Source: Segetibacter aerophilus (GTDB lineage: Bacteria; Bacteroidota; Bacteroidia; Chitinophagales; Chitinophagaceae). Taken from it: a stretch of 64,000 bases of DNA. The translations under genes and the position numbers were made by a program. The stretch is from NCBI RefSeq assembly GCF_007991655.1, contig NZ_BJYT01000005.1, positions 248,001 to 312,000 on the forward strand, given 5' to 3'. Of this stretch, positions 26,480 to 34,785 are shown piece after piece; the first letter of the stretch is position 1; every line of letters begins with the position of its first letter. The notes beneath the pieces were generated by a model. The model was not told the origin of the DNA. It was given only the letters and a program-made list of their open reading frames with translations, and searched no databases.

Positions 26480-26816
26480 CCTCATCCTCCTTCTCCTTCT
26501 CCTCTTGGAGAAGGAGCGGTACCGTGGAATACTTTTAAGCATTTTATCTTCCACATCATCTTTGAATATTTTGTGAGCTAGTTGATCTACCAATCCTCAT
26601 TTGTTAGTACCCTAGCTCCGATATCTATTACCCGGCCTCTTTCTCGTTTAGGCGAAGGAGCCGTGCTTTGGAATACTTCGGAGCAATTTATCTTCCATAT
26701 CATCTTTCAATATTTGTAAGCTGAGTGATTCAAGAACGCTCATTTGTTAGTACCATAGCTCATGTAATAACTACTGCCCGGCCTCCTTCTCCTTAAGGAG
26801 AAGGACCGAGGATGAG
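26480..26816. repeat. Compound hairpin unit with terminal inverted repeats
   Basis: The ends CTCATCCTC (26481-26489) and GAGGATGAG (26808-26816) are perfect 9-bp inverted repeats. Inside are three pyrimidine/purine hairpins (near 26490-26516, 26635-26660 and 26782-26805) separated by two diverged copies of a ~145-bp spacer (GGAATACTT, then ATCTTCCA.ATCATCTTT, then CTCATTTGTTAGTACC). Confidence 0.75.
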
Positions 26817-26820
26817 CTTA

Positions 26821-29238
26821 CTACTCCGTCCTCAAGCTCTTCACCGGATTTGCAATTGCCGCTTTTATTGCCTGCACACTCACTGTAAGCAATGCAATTA
26901 CGACAACTGCTAATCCCGCAACTAAGAAGATCCACCAACTGATGTTTATGCGGAAGGCAAAGTCTTGCAGCCACTTATTCATCGCCCACCCTGCTATAGG
27001 AAATGCAATAATGATGGCTATTATAACAAGTTTTAAGAAGTCATTAGAGAGCATGTTTACAATATTGCGAACCGATGCACCTAATACTTTCCTTATACCA
27101 ATTTCTTTTGTTCTTAGCTCTATGGTAAGAATTGAAATGCCGAATAGACCGATACATGTAATAAATAAAACAATGAACGAAAACTTGCTAAACACTTGTC
27201 CCAGCTTTTCATCGGAGCTGTACAACTTGGTTAATCGTTCATCCAAAAAGGTATATTCAAACGGATAATCTTTGTTTGTTTTATCCCAGGCTTTTTTAAT
27301 GTCGGTAACTGCCTGGCGAACGTCCGAGCCTTTGATTTTTATTGACAGGCTGGTCATGGTTGAAATGTAGCCGCCTGCGCTATCTGCATCTTTTGCCAGC
27401 CGAATAATTAACGGCTCTATAGGGGAGCGCAGAGATTGGTAATGGAAATTAGAAACCACTCCAGCAACTAGTGCCGGTTGAAAGCCTCTGCTACGGTCAA
27501 CAAAATATTCTATTGTCTTACCAGTTGCCTCGGCAAATTTCCAACCATAAGTTTTTGCAGCAGCCTCATTGACCAGAACAGTATTATTTGCTTCTGAAGC
27601 GCTATTTTCTTTATTGAATTTTTTTCCGGCAACGATGCTGATGTTCATTAGATCGAGGTAATCTTCATCGACAAACAATGTGTTACTTTCTAACTCAGTC
27701 GGCTCGTTATTTTTAGCTTCGGCTGTAGACATCCTATAAATTCCACCGCCCATTTCTTCACCGGGAACAGTATGTGACGCAGCAACTTTTAGAATATTCG
27801 AGTTCTTCAACAGCTCCTGTTTCAACACTCTATACTTCAACTGCGTTTCCGGGTTTCTTAGCGATAAAACCACCACCTGCTCTTTTGCAAAACCAAGGTT
27901 TTTATTGCGTATAAAAGAAAGTTGAAGAAAGACAATAGTAGTACAAATGATCAAAACAACTGCAACGGCAAATTGGAAAACCAGCAACCCTTGCCGTAAA
28001 GTGGAAGTCTTTAAAGTGGCGGCAGGTATTGTATTTTTTAAAGCAAGTACGGGATTGAATCTCGATAAAACAAGGGCAGGATAAAGAGCAGACATTAATC
28101 CCAAAGCAGTTATTGCAGGAAACAGTAACAGCAACGAACGATTGTTGTCAAGGGTTAATGACTTTTCGGTTATTTGATTAAAAAGGGGCAATAACGCCTG
28201 TAGTAAAAACGCCGAAATAATGATTGAGATCAGCAGGTGGACAAACGATTCCGTAATAAATTGAAAGATGACTTGCTTTTTATCTGCGCCTAATATTTTC
28301 CTTAAACCTATTTCTTTTGATCTTTTAGTGCTTTGTGCCAATGAAATATTAATGTAGTTAATGCATGCAATAAACAAGATCAGGAAAGCTGTGATCGAAA
28401 AAATATAAATAGTGGAAACGTTACTATTTGCTTCCAATTCTTCAAAAAAAGCAGAGTGAAGATGGATGGAAGTAACAGGCTGTAAGCTTAGAATAGTTTT
28501 TGCATCCAATCTCCATTCCTGGAAGTATTGTTGTTTCATTCGGTTTAGCTTGTCTTTAATGGCAGAAGCAGTAGCATTTGCAGAAATTTTGAAATACGTA
28601 TAAACCCCAACATTACTTCTACTTGCAAGTGCCGACCGATAAGGAATTAGAAAATCAAAATGAAAGTGTGTATTAGTTGGAAGATCTTTTATAACAGCTA
28701 CCACTTTCAAATCAAAATTTTCCAGGCCATCGTTTCCTGCAAGCTGCAATGGCTTGCCGACAGGATTTTCTGTTCCGAAGTATTTTTTTGCTGTGGAATT
28801 CGTAATGATAGTACCATTAGGCTCATTACTAATTGAAGCAGCATTGCCAGCAATAAAAGTGAGATCAAAAACTCTAAAAAAAGAAGTGTCGGCAAAGAAG
28901 ATTTTTGATTCATTAAAGCTTTCCTTGCCGGTCTTTACCAATCCCGAAGATTGAAACAACCTGGTATAATGCTCCATTTCGGGAAGTCTTGCAGCGATAC
29001 CCGGAGCAACAGCAGGCACATCTTTCAACCATGGCTCATTGTCCTTTGCAGCGTAAGTAAGTCGATAAATTTGCTTCGAATTTTTAAAATGCCTGTCGTA
29101 GCTCAATTCATCCAACACAAACAAAGCAATGAAAACAAAAGAAGTGATTCCAATAGCCAAACCAACAGTATTGATCGCTGCAAAAAGCGGTTTCCTTTGA
29201 ATGTTTCTTAAGGCAATATGTAGATAGTTTTTGAGCAT
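26821..29238 (-). CDS. FtsX/MacB-type ABC permease, array member 6
   Basis: From the ATG at 29238 (MLKNYLHIALRN) the protein has 805 residues. An in-frame extension to 29268 would prefix an arginine-rich decapeptide encoded by the CTCCTT hairpin repeat and is rejected. The first coupling region is INISLAQSTKRSKEIGLRKI; the second, RTKEIGIRKVLGA at 709, is followed by MLSNDF. The last loop reads DFAFRINISWWIF. Both flanks are hairpin units: its start lies 2 bp from one (29241-29440) and its stop 4 bp from another. Confidence 0.92.
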   Translation of the reverse strand: MLKNYLHIALRNIQRKPLFAAINTVGLAIGITSFVFIALFVLDELSYDRHFKNSKQIYRLTYAAKDNEPWLKDVPAVAPGIAARLPEMEHYTRLFQSSGLVKTGKESFNESKIFFADTSFFRVFDLTFIAGNAASISNEPNGTIITNSTAKKYFGTENPVGKPLQLAGNDGLENFDLKVVAVIKDLPTNTHFHFDFLIPYRSALASRSNVGVYTYFKISANATASAIKDKLNRMKQQYFQEWRLDAKTILSLQPVTSIHLHSAFFEELEANSNVSTIYIFSITAFLILFIACINYINISLAQSTKRSKEIGLRKILGADKKQVIFQFITESFVHLLISIIISAFLLQALLPLFNQITEKSLTLDNNRSLLLLFPAITALGLMSALYPALVLSRFNPVLALKNTIPAATLKTSTLRQGLLVFQFAVAVVLIICTTIVFLQLSFIRNKNLGFAKEQVVVLSLRNPETQLKYRVLKQELLKNSNILKVAASHTVPGEEMGGGIYRMSTAEAKNNEPTELESNTLFVDEDYLDLMNISIVAGKKFNKENSASEANNTVLVNEAAAKTYGWKFAEATGKTIEYFVDRSRGFQPALVAGVVSNFHYQSLRSPIEPLIIRLAKDADSAGGYISTMTSLSIKIKGSDVRQAVTDIKKAWDKTNKDYPFEYTFLDERLTKLYSSDEKLGQVFSKFSFIVLFITCIGLFGISILTIELRTKEIGIRKVLGASVRNIVNMLSNDFLKLVIIAIIIAFPIAGWAMNKWLQDFAFRINISWWIFLVAGLAVVVIALLTVSVQAIKAAIANPVKSLRTE

Positions 29239-29240
29239 AA

Positions 29241-29440
29241 GCCTCATCCTCCTTCTCCTTCTCCTCAAGGAGAAGGAGCGGTACTTTAGAATATTTTTAA
29301 ACGCTTAATCTTCCACATCATCTTTTATTCTTCGCTCTGCTGGAAAGCACAGATATTAGTTCATTTGTTGGTATCGCTGTCCCATCAAACTTCTCCTGCC
29401 TGGCCTCCTTCTCCTTCAGGAGAAGGACTGAGGATGAGGC
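29241..29440. repeat. 200-bp hairpin unit with 11-bp terminal inverted repeats
   Basis: Ends are the perfect inverted pair GCCTCATCCTC (29241-29251) and GAGGATGAGGC (29430-29440). Each end is followed inward by its own hairpin (CTCCTTCTCCT with AGGAGAAGGAG at 29255-29278; TCCTTCTCCT with AGGAGAAGGA at 29406-29427). The unit fills the whole gap between the permease 6 start and the permease 7 stop codon. Confidence 0.8.
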
Positions 29441-29441
29441 T

Positions 29442-31829
29442 TTACTCTGTCCTCAAACTCTTCACCGGATTAGATAACGCTGCTTTTATCGCCTGCAGAC
29501 TAATCGTTAGTAACGCAATCACAATAGCAACCACTCCTGCAACAATAAACATCCACCACTGTATGTCGATCCGGTATGTGAAGTCTTCCAACCACTTGCT
29601 TGAGACGTACCATGATACCGGGAATGCGATGAGGCAGGCAAGTACTATCAGCTTTACAAAATCCATCGTTAACAATCTAACAAGGTCTGGCATTGTTGCG
29701 CCCAGTACTTTTCGGATGCCGATTTCTTTGGAACGTTTCACTAATTCAAATGCACTTAGTGCGAACAAACCAAGACATGCCAATAATATTGCAATGGATG
29801 AAAAGGTGGTAAATACTCCAGCCGTTTTTTGTTCTGACTGGTACAACGCATTGTAATCTTCATCTAAAAAATGATATTCGAAAGGACGATGGGTTACCCT
29901 GTTTTTCCAGGTATTTTTCAATTGATCAATTGTTGATGCAACATTTTTCCCGTTTATTTTTACAAACATTACGTGCAACATTCGCTTGTCTAAAAAAATG
30001 ACCAATGGGTTGATGGGTTCGTGAAAAGAACGAAAATGAAAGTCTTTTACAACCGCTTTTACGATTCCTTCCCGGCCTTTGAAAACTGTTTTGCCAATGG
30101 CTTCTTCGGGTTTCCATCCCAATGACTTTACTGCAGATTCATTCAGCATATAAGTATACTTCAAATTGCTTCCATTATTTGAAGTGTCGAATTGTTGTAC
30201 ATCAGCCTGTGTGTAATCGCTGCCTGCAATTATTTTAACGCCCAATGTTCTTGCATAACCTTCATCAACAGGAAATGCATTGACGGTAATACTCTGATCG
30301 TTCTGGCTTTTTTGTAAACCATCGCCCCATCCAATGTTCGTTGGCTTTTCATAAGCGCCGCCTATACTTATAACGTTTTGATCATTTTTAAACGCCTTTT
30401 TCAAATCGTCATAATGCTGTAACATTTCGTTGTCTACCGGCAACACAACAATTTGTTCTTTGTTATAGCCCAAATCTTTATTTGCAATAAATGATAATTG
30501 CTTAAGAATTACAATGGTTGATGTAATCAGGAAGATGGATATAACAAACTGAAAAACGATCAGCGATTTACGTATTCCATTGCCACTTTGTGAAAACGAA
30601 AATCCAGACTTTAATACTTTTATCAGTTTTACGTTAGAAAGTATCAGGGCCGGGTACGAACCGGCAGTAAAGGCAACTATCATCGCTAATGCCAGTAGCG
30701 ATAATATGGTTACTGGTTGAAAGATAATACCGGTCGTTAATTCTTTACCTGCCAGGTCATTAAATAACGGCAGCAGTAAGTATGATAATGCTAATGCTAC
30801 AATGACCGATACCAGCGTAAAGAAAATACCTTCACCGATGAACTGTTTAAACACCTGTTTCTTTTGCGCACCCAGTACTTTTCGCATTCCAATTTCAGCG
30901 CTTCGTGAAGCTGATTGCGCAGTGCTTAAGTTGGTGTAATTAACACAAGCGATCAGTAAAATAAGAATTGCAACAACAGCGAGGACATAGATGTAAACAA
31001 TATTGTTGTTAGGTTCTAGGCCGTCCAAGGAAGAGTACAAATGGACTTTAGTAAGCGGCTCTAAATGATAAGTGAGGTATTCACTTCCTTTCATCTTAAG
31101 CTCTTCAGTACTTACTTTTTGCATGAAAGCAGTTACTCTTTTTTGAACTGCATCAATGTTAGCTTTTGGGTTTAATAATAAGTAGGTGATATAGTTTGCT
31201 TCCCACCATTTTTCTTCTTTCGAAGCACCTAATGAAGTAAATGAACCAACAAAATCAAACTTAATTTGAGAGTTATCTGGTGCATCCATGGCTATTGCAG
31301 TAACCATAAAATCTTTGGTTCCCACTTTTAAAATTTTGCCTAGTGGATCTGCTTTGCCAAAATACTTTTTAGCTGCTGATTGTGTTAGTACGATTTTGTC
31401 AGGTGCATTTAATGCAGTTGAAGGATCACCCGCAACTGATTTAAATGAGAACATTGAAAAGAAAGCTGAATCGGCATAGAGAAAGTTTTTCTCTTCAAAC
31501 ACTTTATCGCCATAGCCAATAACTCTTGTATATTTCAACGTTCTGCTGTAGCCTTCTACTTCCGGCAAACTCCTGTTAAATTCAGGTCCAACTTTGGTGC
31601 CGGTGGTGGCCACTTTATTGACAGCATTGCCGTTATTATAATCCATCGTTACACGGACGATGCGATCAGCGTTAGCATGAAAACGATCGAAACTTATTTC
31701 ATGCATGATATAAACACCAATTAAGATGCAACTACATATTCCGATGGACAAACCGGTGATATTTACAAAAGAATAGAGCTTGTTTTTGTAAAAATTACGC
31801 AATGCGATCTTGAAATAATTTCTTAGCAT
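29442..31829 (-). CDS. FtsX/MacB-type ABC permease, array member 7
   Basis: The 795-residue protein has a first coupling motif SRSAEIGMRKVLGAQKKQV with Ala for Lys as in member 2. The second is RSKEIGIRKVLGA at 699, followed by TMPDLVRLLTMDF, where TMD replaces the usual SKD. C-terminal SWYVSSKWLEDFTYRIDIQ has SS in place of MN. It ends NPVKSLRTE. Its second periplasmic domain includes an acidic TQADVQQFDTSNNGSN insertion near the middle. Confidence 0.92.
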   Translation of the reverse strand: MLRNYFKIALRNFYKNKLYSFVNITGLSIGICSCILIGVYIMHEISFDRFHANADRIVRVTMDYNNGNAVNKVATTGTKVGPEFNRSLPEVEGYSRTLKYTRVIGYGDKVFEEKNFLYADSAFFSMFSFKSVAGDPSTALNAPDKIVLTQSAAKKYFGKADPLGKILKVGTKDFMVTAIAMDAPDNSQIKFDFVGSFTSLGASKEEKWWEANYITYLLLNPKANIDAVQKRVTAFMQKVSTEELKMKGSEYLTYHLEPLTKVHLYSSLDGLEPNNNIVYIYVLAVVAILILLIACVNYTNLSTAQSASRSAEIGMRKVLGAQKKQVFKQFIGEGIFFTLVSVIVALALSYLLLPLFNDLAGKELTTGIIFQPVTILSLLALAMIVAFTAGSYPALILSNVKLIKVLKSGFSFSQSGNGIRKSLIVFQFVISIFLITSTIVILKQLSFIANKDLGYNKEQIVVLPVDNEMLQHYDDLKKAFKNDQNVISIGGAYEKPTNIGWGDGLQKSQNDQSITVNAFPVDEGYARTLGVKIIAGSDYTQADVQQFDTSNNGSNLKYTYMLNESAVKSLGWKPEEAIGKTVFKGREGIVKAVVKDFHFRSFHEPINPLVIFLDKRMLHVMFVKINGKNVASTIDQLKNTWKNRVTHRPFEYHFLDEDYNALYQSEQKTAGVFTTFSSIAILLACLGLFALSAFELVKRSKEIGIRKVLGATMPDLVRLLTMDFVKLIVLACLIAFPVSWYVSSKWLEDFTYRIDIQWWMFIVAGVVAIVIALLTISLQAIKAALSNPVKSLRTE

Positions 31830-31931
31830 ATCATCGAGTTATTTAATCATTGTTTTATAGAACTATACTTCTTGTTGTTGCCTTGTTATCCCTTATACTG
31901 CTGATCATTTTTGCTCAATATTGTAATGTCA

Positions 31932-31951
31932 GTACAAGAGTGCGACGCAAC
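31932..31951 (+). repeat. REP-like element, type B
   Basis: Exact type B copy followed by GATG, 104 bp 3' of the permease 8 stop codon. Confidence 0.8.
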
Positions 31952-32054
31952 GATGTCTAATACTTATTCTTAGCCGGGCTCATAAAAATCTTACATAGTG
32001 AATCTGCTTCTTGCATTTTCAAATTTTCAAATCATCACATTTTTAAATTTGTTC

Positions 32055-34505
32055 TCATTCAGTCCTCAAACTCTTCACCGGATTAGCCACTGCAGCTTTG
32101 ATAGTTTGAATACCAAGCGTAATTACCGCCAACACAATCATCACTAATCCACTCAATGCAAATACCCACCAGCTCATTGGTGTTCTATACACGAAGTCCT
32201 GCAACCATTTGTATGATGCCCACCATGCGATAGGAGCCGCTATTAGAAAGGCAAGTATGACCAGCCGCATGAAATCTCGTGATAGAATTGAAACGATGGT
32301 TGCAACAGATGCACCTAAAATTTTGCGGATGCCAATCTCTTTGGTGCGGGTGTTGGTAATGTAAATAACTAAACCTAACAAGCCGAGGCAGCTAATGAAA
32401 ATGGCAAGGCCTGAAGCCCACTTTAATAGCCTCGCAGTATTCTGTTCGCTTTGATACATTTTTGAGATGGTTTCATCAAAAAACGAATACTTGAAATCTT
32501 CTTCAGGGTACATTTGTTTGTACGCCTTTTCCATTTTTGCAATGGCCGACTGCCAAACATGCCCATTTGCATTATTTGGTTTTAGCCTGACATGATAGAT
32601 GGTACCGTTGTTACCAGCAAACGCAATAGGGCCAATAGATGCACGGAAAGACTGGTCATGAAAGTCCTGCATTATCCCTACGATTGGCAGGTCCTTGCTA
32701 TTTAAGTTTAAATATTTATTAAGTGCTTCTTCCGGTTTCTTAAATCCAAGAATCTTAGCGTAAGTCTCATTAATGATCAGCTCTTTGTTTGAGTCGCTCG
32801 GTTTAACATTTCGCCCTGCAAGTAATTTTATCCCATAGACATTCAGGTAGTTTGGATCGCCCCACCTGATCTGCACATTTGCAACAATATCCTTTTTCTC
32901 CGGGTAGCTAATATTGGTAAATGCGACACCTAAATCTGCAGGCGATAGAAAGCCTGATGCTGCTATTTCAACTTCAGGAATTGATTGTATTTCATGAAGT
33001 AATTTTTGGCCGTGTGTTTTTACCGTATCCCGTGGTGTTTCAAATGTAAGTATCGCATCTTTCTTAAATCCGAGGTCTGCGTTCATACTGTAATTGATCT
33101 GCTTGCTAACCATTAATGTGGCGATGATGAAGAACTGGGCGATTACAAATTGAGATACAGTTAGCGTCTTTCGTACCCATGCATTTCTTGTTTGTCCTGA
33201 GTCGTTAAAAGCCTGTCCCTTTAAAACTGAGACAGGTTTATAGCCTGATAAAATTAATGCAGGATATAAACCTGAAAGAAAGCTAACAGCAATGGTTAGA
33301 ATCAGTAAAAATAGGATGAGTTTCGGTTGATTGAATAAGTCGAAGTGTAAGCCCGGGGGAATAAAGTCTGTGAACATTTTTAGCAGCAAAGGAATTAAAG
33401 CAACAGAGATCACAGTTGCAATAACGGTAATGAAAAGGGTCTCGCTTAAGAACTGCAGTACCAATTGTTTTCTCGAGCTACCCATCGTTTTGCGGATCCC
33501 GATTTCCTTTGCTCTTTTGGTTGCCTGGGCTGTTGTAAGATTAATGAAATTGATGCAACCCAGCAATAACAAAAAGGCCGCTATTGCCAGCAATCCATAC
33601 AATGTTAACTTGTTTGCTACCCGTCCACCAACGCTTTGGTACAATCCATTAAAATGAATATCGTCTAAAGGTTGCAGGTGAAACGACATAGTGTTGTTTG
33701 CATCTTTATTAGCCTTTTTATTGTATTTGTTTAAAAGCACTTTTAACTGTGCTTCCGTTGCCTGGGGATTAGTGCCCTCTGACAATTTTATATAGAGTTG
33801 CGAATAGGCCATCCAGTCGTCCCAAACCGTCATCATGAAGTTATCCTGCAGGTTGGTTTTTGCGATCGTTGCAAGCGAAATAAATTGATCGGCAGTGAAA
33901 GCAGTAGTTTTATTTAGATCTTTCACTACACCCGCAACAGTTGTAGTGACTCCGTTGTAAGTAATTTGTTTTCCAATAACATCGGTCACCGGAATGCCGG
34001 GAAAATATTGTTTCGCACGGCTTTCAGTAAGTACGACAGAAAATGGATCCTGCATGCCTGCTTGTGGCGAACCCACGATCCAGCTATAACCAAGCAATGA
34101 AAAATATTGTGGGTTTGTAAAAACAACATTAGGTTGCTTTTTATAGATGACTGGCTTTCCCGGCGTAGCCGTGGCCACTTCTACCTTTGCAGTCCCGTCT
34201 CCCTGGAATTGAAAAACCGGAACCGTTTTCTCAACGCCCGTCACTTCATTTTCAATCGCACTTCCCAGCGGCGCAGGAAGCCCGGCGCTATGCCCTTCGG
34301 TACCAGAAAACTTCGCATCCAATACCACACGATAAACTCTATCTCTATCAGGCACGAACTTATCAAAGCTGAACTCATAATACACAATCAGGAACATTAC
34401 GAGCGCAGCACTAATGCCAATAGATAGCCCCAGCACATTAATGACAGAGAATGTTTTATTGCGAAGAAAATTTCTTACAGCAATAGTGAAGTAGTTATTG
34501 AACAT
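32055..34505 (-). CDS. FtsX/MacB-type ABC permease, array member 8
   Basis: This 816-residue member forms a clear subfamily with member 14: both read CINFINLTTAQA, then EIGIRKTMG in the first coupling motif, share a KLSEG/KLSKGA periplasmic segment and the IYITNTRT or IYTTTQRT lead-in to the second motif (RTKEIGIRKILGA at 720 here). Its first periplasmic domain contains a PG-rich stretch (ATATPGKPVIYKKQPNVVF). After the second motif it has ILSRDFMRLV. It ends NPVKSLRTE. A type A REP-like element and a GTTACCGGCATTTG block lie upstream. Confidence 0.92.
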   Translation of the reverse strand: MFNNYFTIAVRNFLRNKTFSVINVLGLSIGISAALVMFLIVYYEFSFDKFVPDRDRVYRVVLDAKFSGTEGHSAGLPAPLGSAIENEVTGVEKTVPVFQFQGDGTAKVEVATATPGKPVIYKKQPNVVFTNPQYFSLLGYSWIVGSPQAGMQDPFSVVLTESRAKQYFPGIPVTDVIGKQITYNGVTTTVAGVVKDLNKTTAFTADQFISLATIAKTNLQDNFMMTVWDDWMAYSQLYIKLSEGTNPQATEAQLKVLLNKYNKKANKDANNTMSFHLQPLDDIHFNGLYQSVGGRVANKLTLYGLLAIAAFLLLLGCINFINLTTAQATKRAKEIGIRKTMGSSRKQLVLQFLSETLFITVIATVISVALIPLLLKMFTDFIPPGLHFDLFNQPKLILFLLILTIAVSFLSGLYPALILSGYKPVSVLKGQAFNDSGQTRNAWVRKTLTVSQFVIAQFFIIATLMVSKQINYSMNADLGFKKDAILTFETPRDTVKTHGQKLLHEIQSIPEVEIAASGFLSPADLGVAFTNISYPEKKDIVANVQIRWGDPNYLNVYGIKLLAGRNVKPSDSNKELIINETYAKILGFKKPEEALNKYLNLNSKDLPIVGIMQDFHDQSFRASIGPIAFAGNNGTIYHVRLKPNNANGHVWQSAIAKMEKAYKQMYPEEDFKYSFFDETISKMYQSEQNTARLLKWASGLAIFISCLGLLGLVIYITNTRTKEIGIRKILGASVATIVSILSRDFMRLVILAFLIAAPIAWWASYKWLQDFVYRTPMSWWVFALSGLVMIVLAVITLGIQTIKAAVANPVKSLRTE

Positions 34506-34577
34506 GAGTTATGTTTTGGAGGTTCATCTATGTATGTGATTCATTTTGTTACCGGCATTTGTTCTTTTTTCGACATC

Positions 34578-34597
34578 GTTGTGTCACTCACTTGTAC
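34578..34597 (-). repeat. REP-like element, type A
   Basis: Exact type A copy, 72 bp upstream of permease 8. About 30 bp separates it from the hairpin repeat at 34617-34660 (CTCCTTCTCCT, CG, then AGGAGAAGGAG-like arm). Confidence 0.8.
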
Positions 34598-34740
34598 GGT
34601 TTGTTCTTCATTCAACGCCTCATCCACCTTCTCCTTCTCCTCGCGGAGAAGGAGCGGTACTTCAGAATACATCCAAACATAGTCTCTACCAATTCAGCTT
34701 ATACCTAGTAGAGGAAGTCAGATATTTAATAAAACTCCAG

Positions 34741-34784
34741 TTTTTCATTTTCAAATTTTCAAATTTTCCCATTTTCAAATTGGC
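34741..34784. repeat. TTTTCAAATT run 3' of permease 9
   Basis: Four near-tandem TTTTCAAATT units end directly at the stop codon of permease 9. Similar runs abut the stop codons of permeases 3, 4, 5, 8 and 19. Confidence 0.75.
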
Positions 34785-34785
34785 G

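Larger units (their letters stand above)
26316..26820. other. Intergenic region between permeases 5 and 6
   Basis: At 505 bp this is the longest gap in the array, without any gene. It contains a type A REP-like element (26438-26457) and a compound hairpin unit (26480-26816) that ends four bases before the stop codon of permease 6. Confidence 0.85.

Noticed and set aside
29239-29268. Arginine-rich N-terminal extension of permease 6
   Set aside because: The ten residues come from the CTCCTT hairpin of the intergenic unit. All other members start at the M(F/L)KNYL-type position, so the ATG at 29238 is preferred.
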